A stretch of DNA of 64,000 bases from Kitasatospora fiedleri (GCF_948472415.1 NZ_OX419520.1:48067-112066), one strand, 5' to 3'. Shown: positions 33,798-43,633, numbered from the stretch's first letter. Numbers and translations: made by a program. The notes: generated by a model not told the origin, from the letters alone.

Positions 33798-36037
33798 AGC
33801 GCGTGCCGGGACGCCGGGCCCCCGAACCCGTCCGCACGGCGGGCGGGCGCGCCGACGCCCCCGCCGAGGCGGAACGGGACCTGCGGGCGCTGTTCGGGCA
33901 GTCGACGGCGGTGTTCGCCTCGCTGGCCGGGCCCGCGCACATGGTGCAGGCGGCCAACGAGGCCTTCTTCGCGGCCATCGGCGGCGGGGAGCGGGCCCGC
34001 ACCGGCGTGCCGATCGGACAGTTGGTACCCGAACTGGCCGAGCAGGGGTTCATCGCGCTGCTGGACCAGGTCTACCGCACCGGCGAGGCGCACACCGGGC
34101 GCGACGCGAGGGTCGTCCTCGGCCGGGGCGCGCAGGCCCGGGAGGCGTTCTTCGACTTCACCTACGAGCCCCGGCTGGACGCGGGGGGCAACACGGTGGG
34201 CGTGCGCCTGATCGGGGTGGAGACCACCCAGGCCAAGCAGGCCCAGCGGCTGACCGCGGAGCACCGGGCGCTGCTGGAGCAGATCGCCCGCCAGGCACCG
34301 CTGACGGAGGTGCTGGAGGGGATGGCCCGCGCGATCGAGAACCTCGCGCCGGAGGAGGTGCTGGTGTCGGTGCTGCTCGCCGACCCGGACGGACGGCACC
34401 TGCGCCACGGCGCGGCACCCAGCCTGCCGGACTTCTACAACCAGGCCATCGACGGGATCGCCACCGGTGAGGGCGTCGGCTCCTGCGGCACCGCCGCCCA
34501 CCGCCGCAGCAGCGTGATCGTCACCGACATCGCCACCGACCCGTTCTGGGACGACTTCCGCGACCTGGCCAGCAAGGCACGCCTGGCCGCCTGCTGGTCC
34601 ACCCCCGTCCTGGCCCGCAACGGTTCGCTGCTGGGCACCTTCGCGATGTACCACCGCACCCCGCGCGCCCCCCAGGAGGTCGACCTGGCCCTCGCCCAGA
34701 TCTTCGCGGGCACCGCCGCCCTGGCCATCGAGCGCCACCGGGCCGAACAGGCCCGCCGCGCCGCCGAGGCCCGCGAGAAGGCCGCCCGCGACGACCTCGC
34801 CTTCCTCCTGGAGGCCGGCACCTCCCTGACCGCCGACCTGGACGCCACCCAGGCACTGCGGCGGCTGGCCGCCGCCTGCACGCCGAAGCTGGCCCCGCTG
34901 TGCGCGGTCGACGTGGTGAAGAACGGCCGGCTCCGCCGGATCGCCGCGACCGCCCCCACCCGGCACGAGCGCGACCTGCTCGCCTCCCACGTCCCGGTCC
35001 ACGGCGCCGCCGACGACGCCGTCGCCCGGGTCCTGGCCGGCGCGACCAGCGAGGTCGCCCGCCGCGCCCCCACCGGCCCCGGCCCCTGGCACGACCTCGG
35101 CGTCACCGGCTACCTGTGCATCCCGCTGCTCGACCGCGGGCGCGCCTTCGGCGCCGTGACGCTGCTGTCCACCGGCACGCACGCCTTCGACGGCCACACC
35201 GTCGCCCTCGCCGAGGAACTCGCCCGCCGCGCCGCCTCCGCCGCCCGCAACGCGCTCCAGTACACCCACCGCCACGCCCTGGCCCGCGACCTCCAGGCCG
35301 GCCTGCTGCTGCCCGAGCTGCCCGAGGTGCCCGGCACCGACGTCGCGACCTACTACCACCCCGCCGGCGAAGGACTCGACGTCGGCGGCGACTTCTACGA
35401 CGTCTTCCCGCTGGAGGACGGCCGCTGGGCCTTCCTGCTCGGCGACGTCTGCGGACGCGGCGCCCGCGCGGCCACCACCACCGCGCTCGTGCGCAACACC
35501 GCCCGCGCCGTCGCGCCGCTGCTCCCCGGCCCCGAGGACGTGGTCACCGCCGTCAACCGCGCCCTGACCAACCGCCCCGCCGGCCACGGCACCGGCTTCG
35601 TCACCCTCGTCTACGGCCAACTCACCCCCACCCCGGACGGGTTGGACGTCGAAATCGTCCGGGCCGGCCACCCCCCGCCCCTGCACCTCACCCCCGGCGG
35701 AACCGTCCGCACCGTCGACGCGCCCGGCCTCCTGCTCGGCGTCACTGCCCGCACCGACGTCACCGCCCGCCGCCTGCGACTGCGCCCCGGCGAGAGCCTG
35801 CTGCTCCACACCGACGGCATCACCGAAGCCCGCGCCCCGGGCGGCGACCTGTTCGGCGACCACCGCCTCACCGCCGCGGTGGCCTCCGTGGCGGGCCCGC
35901 CCACCGCCCGGCGCGTCATCGACACCGTCATCGAGGCCCTGCGCGCCCACACGGGGGGCCAGGACATCGACGACGACCAGGCGGTCCTCGTCCTCACCGC
36001 CACCGGGCCGACCGGGGAAGAGGGCGCACGCGCCTAG
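33794..36037 (+). CDS. PAS-GAF-GAF-PP2C (SpoIIE/RsbU-type) phosphatase
   Basis: 747 residues. A PAS-like domain covers about 25-145 (MVQAANEAFFAAIGGG), GAF 1 about 160-315 (GVGSCGTAAHRRSSVIVTDI), GAF 2 about 335-490, and the PP2C/SpoIIE phosphatase 500-740, with metal-binding Asp residues in GLDVGGDFYDVFPLEDGRW and LLGDVCGRG, and DIDDDQAVLVL near the end. It probably dephosphorylates the adjacent STAS protein in response to small ligands or redox/light sensed by PAS/GAF. GTG start overlaps the upstream stop, so the two are coupled. Confidence 0.93.
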   Translation: MKRVPGRRAPEPVRTAGGRADAPAEAERDLRALFGQSTAVFASLAGPAHMVQAANEAFFAAIGGGERARTGVPIGQLVPELAEQGFIALLDQVYRTGEAHTGRDARVVLGRGAQAREAFFDFTYEPRLDAGGNTVGVRLIGVETTQAKQAQRLTAEHRALLEQIARQAPLTEVLEGMARAIENLAPEEVLVSVLLADPDGRHLRHGAAPSLPDFYNQAIDGIATGEGVGSCGTAAHRRSSVIVTDIATDPFWDDFRDLASKARLAACWSTPVLARNGSLLGTFAMYHRTPRAPQEVDLALAQIFAGTAALAIERHRAEQARRAAEAREKAARDDLAFLLEAGTSLTADLDATQALRRLAAACTPKLAPLCAVDVVKNGRLRRIAATAPTRHERDLLASHVPVHGAADDAVARVLAGATSEVARRAPTGPGPWHDLGVTGYLCIPLLDRGRAFGAVTLLSTGTHAFDGHTVALAEELARRAASAARNALQYTHRHALARDLQAGLLLPELPEVPGTDVATYYHPAGEGLDVGGDFYDVFPLEDGRWAFLLGDVCGRGARAATTTALVRNTARAVAPLLPGPEDVVTAVNRALTNRPAGHGTGFVTLVYGQLTPTPDGLDVEIVRAGHPPPLHLTPGGTVRTVDAPGLLLGVTARTDVTARRLRLRPGESLLLHTDGITEARAPGGDLFGDHRLTAAVASVAGPPTARRVIDTVIEALRAHTGGQDIDDDQAVLVLTATGPTGEEGARA

Positions 36038-36178
36038 CGGGGCGGGGGAGGGCCCACGGGAACGCGTGGGAACCGGGAGCGGGGATGGCGAGGGGGAACG
36101 GGGGCACAAGGACCGGTGAAAGTTCCGTGTGCACGGTCCACCGCCGATGCCGAGAGCCGATCGAACAGAGGCCACGCC

Positions 36179-36733
36179 ATGCCGCACCGCCGCTTCACCG
36201 TCCACCTTCCCCCCACGACCGCCGGGGACGCCCTGCCCGGTCTCCGGCGTTCCCCGCACGCCGCCCGTGGCGCGGGTGGGGCCGTCGGCACGGACGGGGA
36301 CCGGTCGGCGACGTGCACCGGGACGCCGGTGCGCACGCCGGCGCAGGCGCGGCGGGTGGTGTCGGACGTGCTGTGCGCCGAGGGAGCCGTCTCCCCGGCC
36401 GGGCGGCGGAACGCGCTGCTGGTGGCCTCCGAACTCGTCACCAACGCCGTGCGCCACGCGGGGGGCGTGGTGGGCTTCGCCGTCGGCGTCGAGACCGCGC
36501 CGGTGGGCGCCGCCGCCGGGGGGACCGACGGCCGCCCGGGCGGCGGCACGTGCGTGCGGATCGACGTCGAGGACGCCGTCGGCAGCCGCCCGCGAACCGA
36601 CCCGACCGCCCTGCGGGACCCCTACCGCCTGAGCGGGCGCGGCTGGGCACTGGTCCAGCTCCTCGCCGCGACCGGGGACGTCCTCCCCCTGCCCGGGGGC
36701 GGCAAGCGGGTGAGCGTCACCGTCCCGCTCTAG
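36179..36733 (+). CDS. HATPase-domain anti-sigma/serine kinase (RsbW-like)
   Basis: 184 residues. The HATPase_c_2 N-box is LLVASELVTNAVRHAGGVVG, followed by the ATP-lid region around SGRGWALVQLLAATGDV. Such proteins phosphorylate STAS proteins and may bind sigma factors. ATG 36179 (PHRRFTVHLPPTTAG) with AGAGG upstream is preferred to 36116. It lies 140 bp after the phosphatase gene and completes a partner-switching triad; no sigma factor gene is in the window. Confidence 0.87.
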   Translation: MPHRRFTVHLPPTTAGDALPGLRRSPHAARGAGGAVGTDGDRSATCTGTPVRTPAQARRVVSDVLCAEGAVSPAGRRNALLVASELVTNAVRHAGGVVGFAVGVETAPVGAAAGGTDGRPGGGTCVRIDVEDAVGSRPRTDPTALRDPYRLSGRGWALVQLLAATGDVLPLPGGGKRVSVTVPL

Positions 36734-36882
36734 GGATCGCGCTCCCGGGCCGCCCGCGTACCCGCCCCCGTGCCGCCGCGCCCGCCGGCGGCGGTGCGGT
36801 TGCGGCGGCCGGCGGCCGGACCGAGGGTGGGGCGGGGCACGCGGAGGCCGTCCGGTGCCCCGACCGCGAGCGAGGAGGAGCG

Positions 36883-37812
36883 ATGCGCACTGCGTCCGAC
36901 GGAGACGGGCTCCGCGGCGGGGCGTCTCCGCTGCGCGGGCGGGTGGCCGTCGTCACGGGGGCCGCCCGCGGCGTCGGGGAGCACCTCGCGCGGAGCCTGT
37001 CCGCGGCCGGCATGCGGGTGGCCCTCGCCGGGCGGGAGGAGGCGACCCTCCGGGAGACCGCCGCGGCCCTTCCCGGACCGACCCTCTGCGTCGAGTGCGA
37101 CGTCACCGACCGGGCGGCCCTGGCCGGGGCCGCCCGCCGGGTCGAGGCCGAGCTGGGACCGGCCAGCGTGGTGGTGGCCAACGCCGGCATCGCCGTGAGC
37201 GGGTCGTTCGGCCGCACCAGCGCCGAACTCTGGCAGCGGGTCATCGACGTCAACCTCATCGGGTCCGCCAACACCGCCCGCGCCTTCCTGCCTCAACTCA
37301 CCTCCACCCGGGGCTACTTCCTCCAGATCGCCTCGACGGCGGCCTTCGGTGCGGCCCCGATGATGAGCGCCTACTGCGCGTCCAAGGCGGGAGCCGAGTC
37401 GTTCGCGCTCGCCCTGCGCGGCGAGGTCGAACCCGACGGCGTCCAGGTCGGCGTCGCCTACCTCCACTGGACCGGGACCGAGATGCTCGACGGCATCGAC
37501 GACAACCCGGTCCTGGCGGCGCTGCGCCGCAACCAGCCACGGCCCGCCCGCCGCGTCCACTCCCCGCAGCAGGTCGCCCGGTGGCTCACCCGGGGCATCA
37601 CCGAGCGCGCCCCGCAGATCTACGCCCCGCCATGGCTGCGCTGGTGCCAGCCGCTGCGCCCGGTCTTCCCCGCCCTGGTGGCCCGGACCGCCCGCCGCGA
37701 GCTGCGGGCCGCGGCGGACGGCGAGCTCGCCACCGCGGGCGAAGTGCTCGGCGCCGGCGGGCACGCGGACTGGAACTCCTACCGGGAGTCGCAGCCGCCC
37801 CCCTCCGGGTAG
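36883..37812 (+). CDS. SDR-family oxidoreductase
   Basis: 309 residues. VAVVTGAARGVGEHLARSLS is the cofactor loop; VVVANAGIAVSG the NAG motif; catalytic Ser in LQIASTAAFG and Tyr-x3-Lys in SAYCASKAGAESF. The C-terminal 90 residues extend beyond the classical fold (VHSPQQVARWLTRGI, IYAPPWLRWCQPLRPV), as in SDRs that act on lipids or that associate with membranes. GAGGAGGAG precedes the ATG. Single gene. Confidence 0.9.
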   Translation: MRTASDGDGLRGGASPLRGRVAVVTGAARGVGEHLARSLSAAGMRVALAGREEATLRETAAALPGPTLCVECDVTDRAALAGAARRVEAELGPASVVVANAGIAVSGSFGRTSAELWQRVIDVNLIGSANTARAFLPQLTSTRGYFLQIASTAAFGAAPMMSAYCASKAGAESFALALRGEVEPDGVQVGVAYLHWTGTEMLDGIDDNPVLAALRRNQPRPARRVHSPQQVARWLTRGITERAPQIYAPPWLRWCQPLRPVFPALVARTARRELRAAADGELATAGEVLGAGGHADWNSYRESQPPPSG

Positions 37813-38007
37813 CGCCCGCGGGCCGCCGCCCGGACACCGCCGCCCGGACCCCGCAGCGCCCCCGCCCCGTCCGGGCCTCGGCCAATCGGGGCGGTACACG
37901 CCGGGCACCGTCTTGCCCGCCCCCGCAGCGGGTAGCAGAGGAGGAATCCCAGCCGGCCGCTCCCCGGGCCGGTTCCCACGGCACGCTCCCACCCGCGAAG
38001 GCGACTC

Positions 38008-39636
38008 ATGACCCACGACAGCAACGGACACCCCTCCGAAGAGGCCGCCGCCCCCTCCCCGTCCGGGCCGGCCGAGGACGGCGCGCCCGCCGGGCTCTGC
38101 CTGGTCACCGGCGCCAGCGGGTACATCGGCGGCCGCCTCGTCCCGGAGCTGCTGTCGGCCGGGTACCGGGTGCGCTGCCTGGTCCGCACGCCGGACAAGC
38201 TGCGCGACTTCCCCTGGATCGACGAGGTGGAGGTGGTGCGCGGCGACGTCCTGGACGCGGACTCCGTGGCCCGCGCCCTGGACGGCGTGAGCGTCGCCTA
38301 CTACCTGGTGCACGCCATGCGCGGGGGCGACGACTTCGAGGAGACCGACCGCCGCGCCGCCCGCACCTTCGCGGACGCGGCCCGCGCCGCCCGGCTGGAC
38401 CGGCTGGTCTACCTCGGCGGGCTCACCCCCAGGGACGTGCCCGAGAGCGACCTGTCGCCGCACCTGCGCTCCCGGGCCGAGGTCGGGCGCATCCTCCTCG
38501 ACTCGGGCGTGCCCACGGCGGTGCTGCGGGCGGCGACGGTCATCGGTTCCGGATCGGCGTCCTTCGAGATGCTCCGCTACCTCGTCGAGCGCCTCCCGGT
38601 CATGGTGACGCCGCGCTGGGTGCGCACCCGCATCCAGCCGATCGCGGTCGCGGACGTCCTGCGCTACCTGGTGGGCAGCGCGACACTGCCGGCCTCCGTC
38701 TCCCGCACCTTCGACATCGGCGGGCCCGAGGTGATGGACTACCGCGCGATGATGCAGCGCTACGCCCGGGTGGCGGAACTGCCGCACCGCCTCATCGTCT
38801 CCGTGCCGATGCTGTCACCGGGGCTGTCCAGCCACTGGATCGGCCTCGTGACGCCCGTCCCGCGCAGCATCGCCCGGCCGCTGGCGGAGTCGCTGCGCCA
38901 CGAGGTGGTCTGCACCGAGCACGACATCGCCGACCACATCCCCGACACCGCGACGTCCCCGCTGGACTTCGACGAGGCGCTGAGCCTGGCCCTGCAACAG
39001 GTCAAGGAGGCGCAGGTCGCCACCCGCTGGTCGTCCGCGGCCCTGCCCGACGCGCCCAGCGACCCGCTGCCCACCGACCCCGACTGGGCGGGCGGCAGCC
39101 TGTACATCGACCGCCGGGCCCGGCGGACCGAGGCGCGTCCCGAGGAGCTGTGGCAGGTCATCGAGGGCATCGGCGGCGAGAACGGCTGGTACTCCTTCGG
39201 GCTCGGCTGGGCCGTCCGCGGCTGGCTGGACCGCCTGGTGGGGGGCGTGGGGCTGCGCCGGGGCCGGCGCGACGCCACCCGGCTGCGGCTCGGCGACGCC
39301 GTGGACTTCTGGCGCGTGGAGGCCGTCGACCGCGGGGAACTCCTGCGGCTGCGCGCCGAGATGCTGCTGCCGGGGCTCGCCTGGCTGGAGCTGCGCGTCG
39401 GCCGGGACCGGCAGGGGCGTACGGTCTACCTCCAGCGCGCGCTCTTCCACCCGCGCGGCCTCGCCGGCCAGGCCTACTGGTGGAGCGTGTCCCCCTTCCA
39501 CGCCTTCGTCTTCGGCGGGATGGCCCGCAACATCACCCGCGCGGCCGAGCGCCTGGGCCGCCACGACGACTCGCACGGGCCGTCGGAGTCCGCCGGCCCG
39601 GGCGCGCAGACCGGTGCCGGCGCGGCCCGGGACTGA
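38008..39636 (+). CDS. NAD(P)-binding epimerase-like protein with DUF2867 C-terminal domain
   Basis: 542 residues. An extended-SDR/NmrA-like N-terminal half: LCLVTGASGYIGGRLVPELL, then VRGDVLDADSVARALDGVSV and YYLVHAM. The C-terminal DUF2867 half (about 330-515) contains WQVIEGIGGENGWYSFGLGW and the YWWSVSPFHAFVFGGMARNI ending, seen in YbjT-like/DUF2867 proteins. Substrate unknown. ATG 38008 begins a 28-residue disordered acidic head. Its stop lies in a 22-bp tandem duplication. The 195-bp gap upstream holds its promoter. Confidence 0.88.
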   Translation: MTHDSNGHPSEEAAAPSPSGPAEDGAPAGLCLVTGASGYIGGRLVPELLSAGYRVRCLVRTPDKLRDFPWIDEVEVVRGDVLDADSVARALDGVSVAYYLVHAMRGGDDFEETDRRAARTFADAARAARLDRLVYLGGLTPRDVPESDLSPHLRSRAEVGRILLDSGVPTAVLRAATVIGSGSASFEMLRYLVERLPVMVTPRWVRTRIQPIAVADVLRYLVGSATLPASVSRTFDIGGPEVMDYRAMMQRYARVAELPHRLIVSVPMLSPGLSSHWIGLVTPVPRSIARPLAESLRHEVVCTEHDIADHIPDTATSPLDFDEALSLALQQVKEAQVATRWSSAALPDAPSDPLPTDPDWAGGSLYIDRRARRTEARPEELWQVIEGIGGENGWYSFGLGWAVRGWLDRLVGGVGLRRGRRDATRLRLGDAVDFWRVEAVDRGELLRLRAEMLLPGLAWLELRVGRDRQGRTVYLQRALFHPRGLAGQAYWWSVSPFHAFVFGGMARNITRAAERLGRHDDSHGPSESAGPGAQTGAGAARD

Positions 39637-39662
39637 CCGCGGCGCGGCCCGGGACTGACCGC
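39619..39662. repeat. 22-bp perfect tandem duplication across a stop codon
   Basis: GGCGCGGCCCGGGACTGACC plus GC occurs at 39619-39640 and 39641-39662. The TGA of the DUF2867 gene is at 39634-39636, inside the first copy; the second copy is non-coding. Confidence 0.9.
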
Positions 39663-39679
39663 GGGGCGGGGCGCGGGGC

Positions 39680-40669
39680 TCAGCCCCGCCCCGGGTGGCG
39701 GCCCGGAGCGGGGTGGCGGCCCGGCTGGTGGCGCGGCCCGGCCAACGGCGTGGGCGACAGGGCGGTGTCCTCCTCGCCGGCCTCCAGCAGCGTGTCCGCG
39801 GCCCCCACGATCAGCGGGTCGGGCCGCCCCACCGCGTCGCGGTCCTTGCTCTCGTAGTCGATCCGGTCCAGCAGGCTGCGGATCGCCTCCACCCGGGCCC
39901 GCCGCTTGTCGTTGCCCTTGACGACCGTCCAGGGCGCGGAGCGGGTGTCGGTGGCCCGGAACATGCCGACCTTGGCGCTCGTGTAGGCGTCCCACAGGTC
40001 CAGGGAGGCCAGGTCGGTGGGGGAGAGCTTCCACTGGCGCACCGGGTCGATCCGGCGTATCGCGAAGCGGGTGCGCTGCTCGGAACGCGAGACCGAGAAC
40101 CAGAACTTCACCAGCACGATCCCGTCGGCCACCAGCATGTCCTCGAAGGCGGGGCACTGCCGCAGGAACCGCTCGTACTCCTCCGGCGAGCAGAACCCCA
40201 TCACCCGCTCGACCCCGGCCCGGTTGTACCAGGAGCGGTCGAAGAAGACGATCTCACCCGCGGTCGGCAACTGGGCGACGTACCGCTGGAAGTACCACTG
40301 CCCGGCCTCCCGGTCGGTCGGCTTGTCGAGGGCGACGATCCGGGCGCCGCGCGGGTTGAGGCGCTCGGTGAAGCGCCGGATCGCGCCGCCCTTGCCCGCC
40401 GCGTCCCGGCCCTCGCAGACGACGACCAGCCGCGTCCCGGTGGCCTTCACCCAGCGCTGGAGCTTCAGCAGTTCGATCTGCAGGATGCGTTTGGTCCGCT
40501 CGTACTCGCCGCGGCCCATCTTGCGGTCGTAGGGGTGGTTCTCCTGCCAGGTCTGCAGGGGCGCGCCGGCCGCGTCCAGCAGCACCGGCTGCTCCGGCCG
40601 CTGGTGGTCCACGCTCAGACCCGCCAACAGGTCCTCGGCCCCGGTGCGCCGGGCTTCTCGCTCGTCCAC
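39680..40669 (-). CDS. ppk2: Polyphosphate kinase 2 (PPK2)
   Basis: 329 residues. Uses polyphosphate to phosphorylate nucleotides (commonly ADP or GDP). Walker A is in VVVCEGRDAAGKGGAIRRFT; Walker B/lid region has EIVFFDRSWYNRAGVERVMG; the C-terminal KLSPTDLASLDLWDAYTSAK is conserved in class I PPK2. The last 45 residues are Pro/His-rich and probably disordered. GTG 40669 has a purine tract before it. It lies next to a PRC-barrel gene on the same strand. Likely role in energy and stress metabolism. Confidence 0.93.
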   Translation of the reverse strand: MDEREARRTGAEDLLAGLSVDHQRPEQPVLLDAAGAPLQTWQENHPYDRKMGRGEYERTKRILQIELLKLQRWVKATGTRLVVVCEGRDAAGKGGAIRRFTERLNPRGARIVALDKPTDREAGQWYFQRYVAQLPTAGEIVFFDRSWYNRAGVERVMGFCSPEEYERFLRQCPAFEDMLVADGIVLVKFWFSVSRSEQRTRFAIRRIDPVRQWKLSPTDLASLDLWDAYTSAKVGMFRATDTRSAPWTVVKGNDKRRARVEAIRSLLDRIDYESKDRDAVGRPDPLIVGAADTLLEAGEEDTALSPTPLAGPRHQPGRHPAPGRHPGRG

Positions 40670-40755
40670 GGCGGGTTCCTGCTCCCTTCGGTCGGGTGGT
40701 TCCGTCCCGGTTCCGGGACGGCCGCCCCGTCCGGTCGGACGGGGCGGCGCGGGGC

Positions 40756-41103
40756 TCAGACGGTTCCCAGGTAGTAGGCGCCGAGGGCCTGGTGGTAGTC
40801 GGAGCCGTCGGCGTGGGTGTCGGGATCGAACTCGGGCGAGTTCCGGATCTCCTCCATGGTCCGGTCCAGCCACACCGACCTGTCGTCGTGGTCGACCCGG
40901 TTGACGGTGCCCGCGGGGACGAGCACCGTGCGCCCGAAGATCCACGGCCCGGTGTCCACCACGAGATAGGCGTGGCCGACGTCCTCGCTGTGCTTGTCGA
41001 CCTTGCCGATCCGGCCGTCCGCGGCCTCCACCCGGTACCCCGTCAGATCGTCGCCCGAGGCGTACCCCTCGGCGCTCTCGTAATCCCAGATCCCTCTGGC
41101 CAC
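40756..41103 (-). CDS. PRC-barrel domain protein
   Basis: 115 residues. GYRVEAADGRIGKVDKHSED, then AYLVVDTGPWIFGRTVLVPA and VNRVDHDDRSVWLDRTMEEI define the PRC-barrel beta-fold with its short helix. These small proteins are abundant in Streptomyces and may bind RNA or proteins; the exact role is unknown. GTG 41103 with GAGAG upstream. It precedes PPK2 by about 90 bp and may be cotranscribed with it. Confidence 0.88.
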   Translation of the reverse strand: MARGIWDYESAEGYASGDDLTGYRVEAADGRIGKVDKHSEDVGHAYLVVDTGPWIFGRTVLVPAGTVNRVDHDDRSVWLDRTMEEIRNSPEFDPDTHADGSDYHQALGAYYLGTV

Positions 41104-41330
41104 GGTGCTCTCCTCTGTTCCCGACGTGCGGTTTCACCGACTCCGATACCCGCGTTCCGAGGACGCATCCGCCCCTTTTCAGCGCAGGGGCTTGACGCCG
41201 CGTCAGCTTCCGTGGCAGTTCGTTGTCATGTCACGAGAAAGTCATTCGGGGGGCCCAGGCTGCTGGCTGACCGCCGGCCCGCCGAACGCCCGACCGTCCG
41301 CGCCGCCCGCCCGACTGACCAGGGGACCGA

Positions 41331-42383
41331 ATGAACCTCCGCCGCACCGCCGCCGCAGCCGCACTCACCGCGGCCCTCACGGCCACCACCCAGCTCGGCG
41401 CCGCCGCCGGCGCCGCCACTCCCGCCGAACTGCCGTTCGCCTCCACCAGCTCCGTGGGCATCCACAACACCTACGACCCGGCCGCCTTCGGATTCCTGGC
41501 CCAGGCGCTGGACACCGGCACCTCGATGATCGAGCTGGACGCCTGGACCGACACCGTCACCAAGGAGTGGAAGGTCAGCCACTCCAACCCGCTGGGCAAC
41601 GCCAACAACTGCGTCAACGCCTCCTCCCCGGCGCAGCTGTACACCGGCGGCACCAACAAGAACCTGGAGAGCTGCCTGGACGACGTCCGGGTCTGGCTGG
41701 CCGCGCACCCCACCGCAGGCCCGATCACGGTCAAACTGGAACTCAAGGGCGGCTTCGCGGCCAACAGCGGCATGGGCCCCAGCCAGCTCGACGCGCTGAT
41801 CGCCGCCCACCTGGGCAGCGCCGCCTTCCGCCCCGCCGACCTGCTGGCCAAGCCCGGCGGGGGGAGCTACCCGACCCTGGACGACGCCGCCAGGGCCGGC
41901 AACTGGCCCGGCCGGTCGAGCCTGGCCGGCCGCGCGCTGGTCTACGTCATCCCCGGCACCGTGGAGGAGGGCAACCCCTTCGACACCCTGCACACCGACA
42001 CCGAGTACGCCCGCCACCTGCGCGACCTGGCCGCGGCCGGCCGGATCGGCGACGCCCGGGTCTTCCCCGTCGTCCACGGCGCCGCCGCCGGCGACCCGCG
42101 CACCGGGTACCCGGAGACGAACATCCGCCCCTGGTTCGTGGTCTTCGACGGCGACGCCGCCGCCTACCTGAACGGCGTCGACACCTCCTGGTACGACACC
42201 CGCCACTACCTGCTCAGCATGACCGACGCGCAGAACGTCGCCCCCGCGATCAGCGCCACCGACCCGACCGCGGACCAGGCCCGCGCCCGCGTGGTCCAAC
42301 TCGCCGGCGCCCACGCCACCCTGGTCTCCGCCGACTGGCGCCACCTGCCCGAGGTGCAGTCCATGGTCCTGCCGCGCGGCTGA
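41331..42383 (+). CDS. Secreted Ca2+-dependent phosphatidylinositol phospholipase C-like protein
   Basis: 350 residues with a signal peptide (NLRRTAAAAALTAALTATTQ, cleavage near AGAA). The PI-PLC X-domain features are the first catalytic His in SSVGIHNTYD, Glu-Leu-Asp in MIELDAWTDTV, the second His in WKVSHSNPLG and KLELKGGF later. It likely cleaves inositol phospholipids outside the cell. A purine tract AGGGGA precedes the ATG. Two Cys residues (in NNCVNA and ESCLDD) may form a disulfide. Single gene with its promoter in 41104-41330. Confidence 0.88.
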   Translation: MNLRRTAAAAALTAALTATTQLGAAAGAATPAELPFASTSSVGIHNTYDPAAFGFLAQALDTGTSMIELDAWTDTVTKEWKVSHSNPLGNANNCVNASSPAQLYTGGTNKNLESCLDDVRVWLAAHPTAGPITVKLELKGGFAANSGMGPSQLDALIAAHLGSAAFRPADLLAKPGGGSYPTLDDAARAGNWPGRSSLAGRALVYVIPGTVEEGNPFDTLHTDTEYARHLRDLAAAGRIGDARVFPVVHGAAAGDPRTGYPETNIRPWFVVFDGDAAAYLNGVDTSWYDTRHYLLSMTDAQNVAPAISATDPTADQARARVVQLAGAHATLVSADWRHLPEVQSMVLPRG

Positions 42384-42439
42384 CACCCCGCCGGCGTCCC
42401 GTCCCGCGGCCCCGGCCCTCCTCTCCGTACACTGGTGAC

Positions 42440-43633
42440 ATGCGACAGCGTCCCGGAGGGCCGGGAGACGGGGCCGAGGGCCTGTTCGACCTGGACGAGC
42501 TCATCGCCGCCGCGCCGCCCGGCCAATCCCCCGACGGCGAATCCCCCGAACGGCCGTTCCGCGACGGGGAGCAGGCGCGCAGGCTGCTCGACATCACCGA
42601 GATCCACGCCGAACCCGCCGCCGCGCGGTCCTGGCGGGGCCGGCAGATCATCGCCCGCTTCCCCGGCGCCCGGATCGTCGAGACCGACTCCCACTGGCGC
42701 ATCCCCGACCTGCACGGCAACGCGGGCAACGTGGAGCGCTGGGTGCGCACCAAGCGCGGGACGCTGGTCCTCGGCGAGCGCAAGTCCTTCGGCATCCGCC
42801 CCAACGGGCGGTCGGCCGACTGGATCGCCCCCGGCCTCTCCAACGGCTGCGCCATGGCCTGCGCCTACTGCTACGTCCCGCGCCGCAAGGGCTTCGCCAA
42901 CCCGATCACCGTCTTCACCAACACCGAGCGCGTCCTGGCCGCCCTGCAACGGCACGTCGCGGCCACCAGCCCCAAGCGCGAGCCCAACCAGTGCGACGAG
43001 CACGCCTGGGTCTACGACATCGGGGAGAACGGCGACTGCTCGGTCGACGACCTGATCGGCGACGGCACCGCCGACCTGGTCCGGGCCTTCCGCCGCCTGC
43101 CCACCGCCAAGGCGTCCTTCGCCACCAAGTTCGTCAACCCCGACCTGCTGCGGCTCGACCCGCAGGGCCGCACCCGCATCCGCTTCTCCGTCATGCCGCC
43201 CGACGACTCCCGACACCTCGACATCCGCACCAGCCCGGTCCCCGAACGCCTCGCGGCCGCCGCCGACTTCCTCGACGCCGGCTACGAAGTGCACTTCAAC
43301 CTCTCCCCGGTAGTCATCCGCCCGGGCTGGGAACGGGACTGGGGCGAACTGCTGCGGGCCATGGACGACACGCTCCCGCAGCGGGTCAAGGACCAGGCCG
43401 CCGCGGAGATCATCATGCTCACCCACAACCAGGACCTGCACGAGGTCAACCTCGGCTGGCACCCCCGCGCGGAGGACGTCCTGTGGCGCCCGGACCTCCA
43501 GCAGCCGAAGCGCTCCGAGAACGGCAGCTGGAACGTGCGCTACCGCACCGGCGTCAAGGCCGCCGCCCTCGAAACGCTGCGCGAGCTGATCGGCGCCCGC
43601 GCCCCCTGGCTGCGGGTCCGCTACGCCTTCTGA
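42440..43633 (+). CDS. Spore photoproduct lyase family radical SAM protein
   Basis: 397 residues. The radical SAM cluster motif Cys-x3-Cys-x2-Cys is in LSNGCAMACAYCYVPRRKGF. Other conserved parts are FPGARIVETDSHWRIPDLHG, VYDIGENGDCSVDDLIGDG, EVHFNLSPVVIRPGWERDW and the final WLRVRYAF. Bacillus SPL repairs the thymine dimer of spores; these actinobacterial members share the scaffold, and the conserved Cys after CSVDD might be the hydrogen donor, which is inferred only. ATG 42440 has GGTGA just upstream. Single gene. Confidence 0.87.
   Translation: MRQRPGGPGDGAEGLFDLDELIAAAPPGQSPDGESPERPFRDGEQARRLLDITEIHAEPAAARSWRGRQIIARFPGARIVETDSHWRIPDLHGNAGNVERWVRTKRGTLVLGERKSFGIRPNGRSADWIAPGLSNGCAMACAYCYVPRRKGFANPITVFTNTERVLAALQRHVAATSPKREPNQCDEHAWVYDIGENGDCSVDDLIGDGTADLVRAFRRLPTAKASFATKFVNPDLLRLDPQGRTRIRFSVMPPDDSRHLDIRTSPVPERLAAAADFLDAGYEVHFNLSPVVIRPGWERDWGELLRAMDDTLPQRVKDQAAAEIIMLTHNQDLHEVNLGWHPRAEDVLWRPDLQQPKRSENGSWNVRYRTGVKAAALETLRELIGARAPWLRVRYAF

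Noticed and set aside
34900..37812. A 970-codon plus frame spanning phosphatase, kinase and SDR genes
   Set aside because: Only the part after 36883 is protein-like (the SDR); the rest is a shadow of the phosphatase gene.
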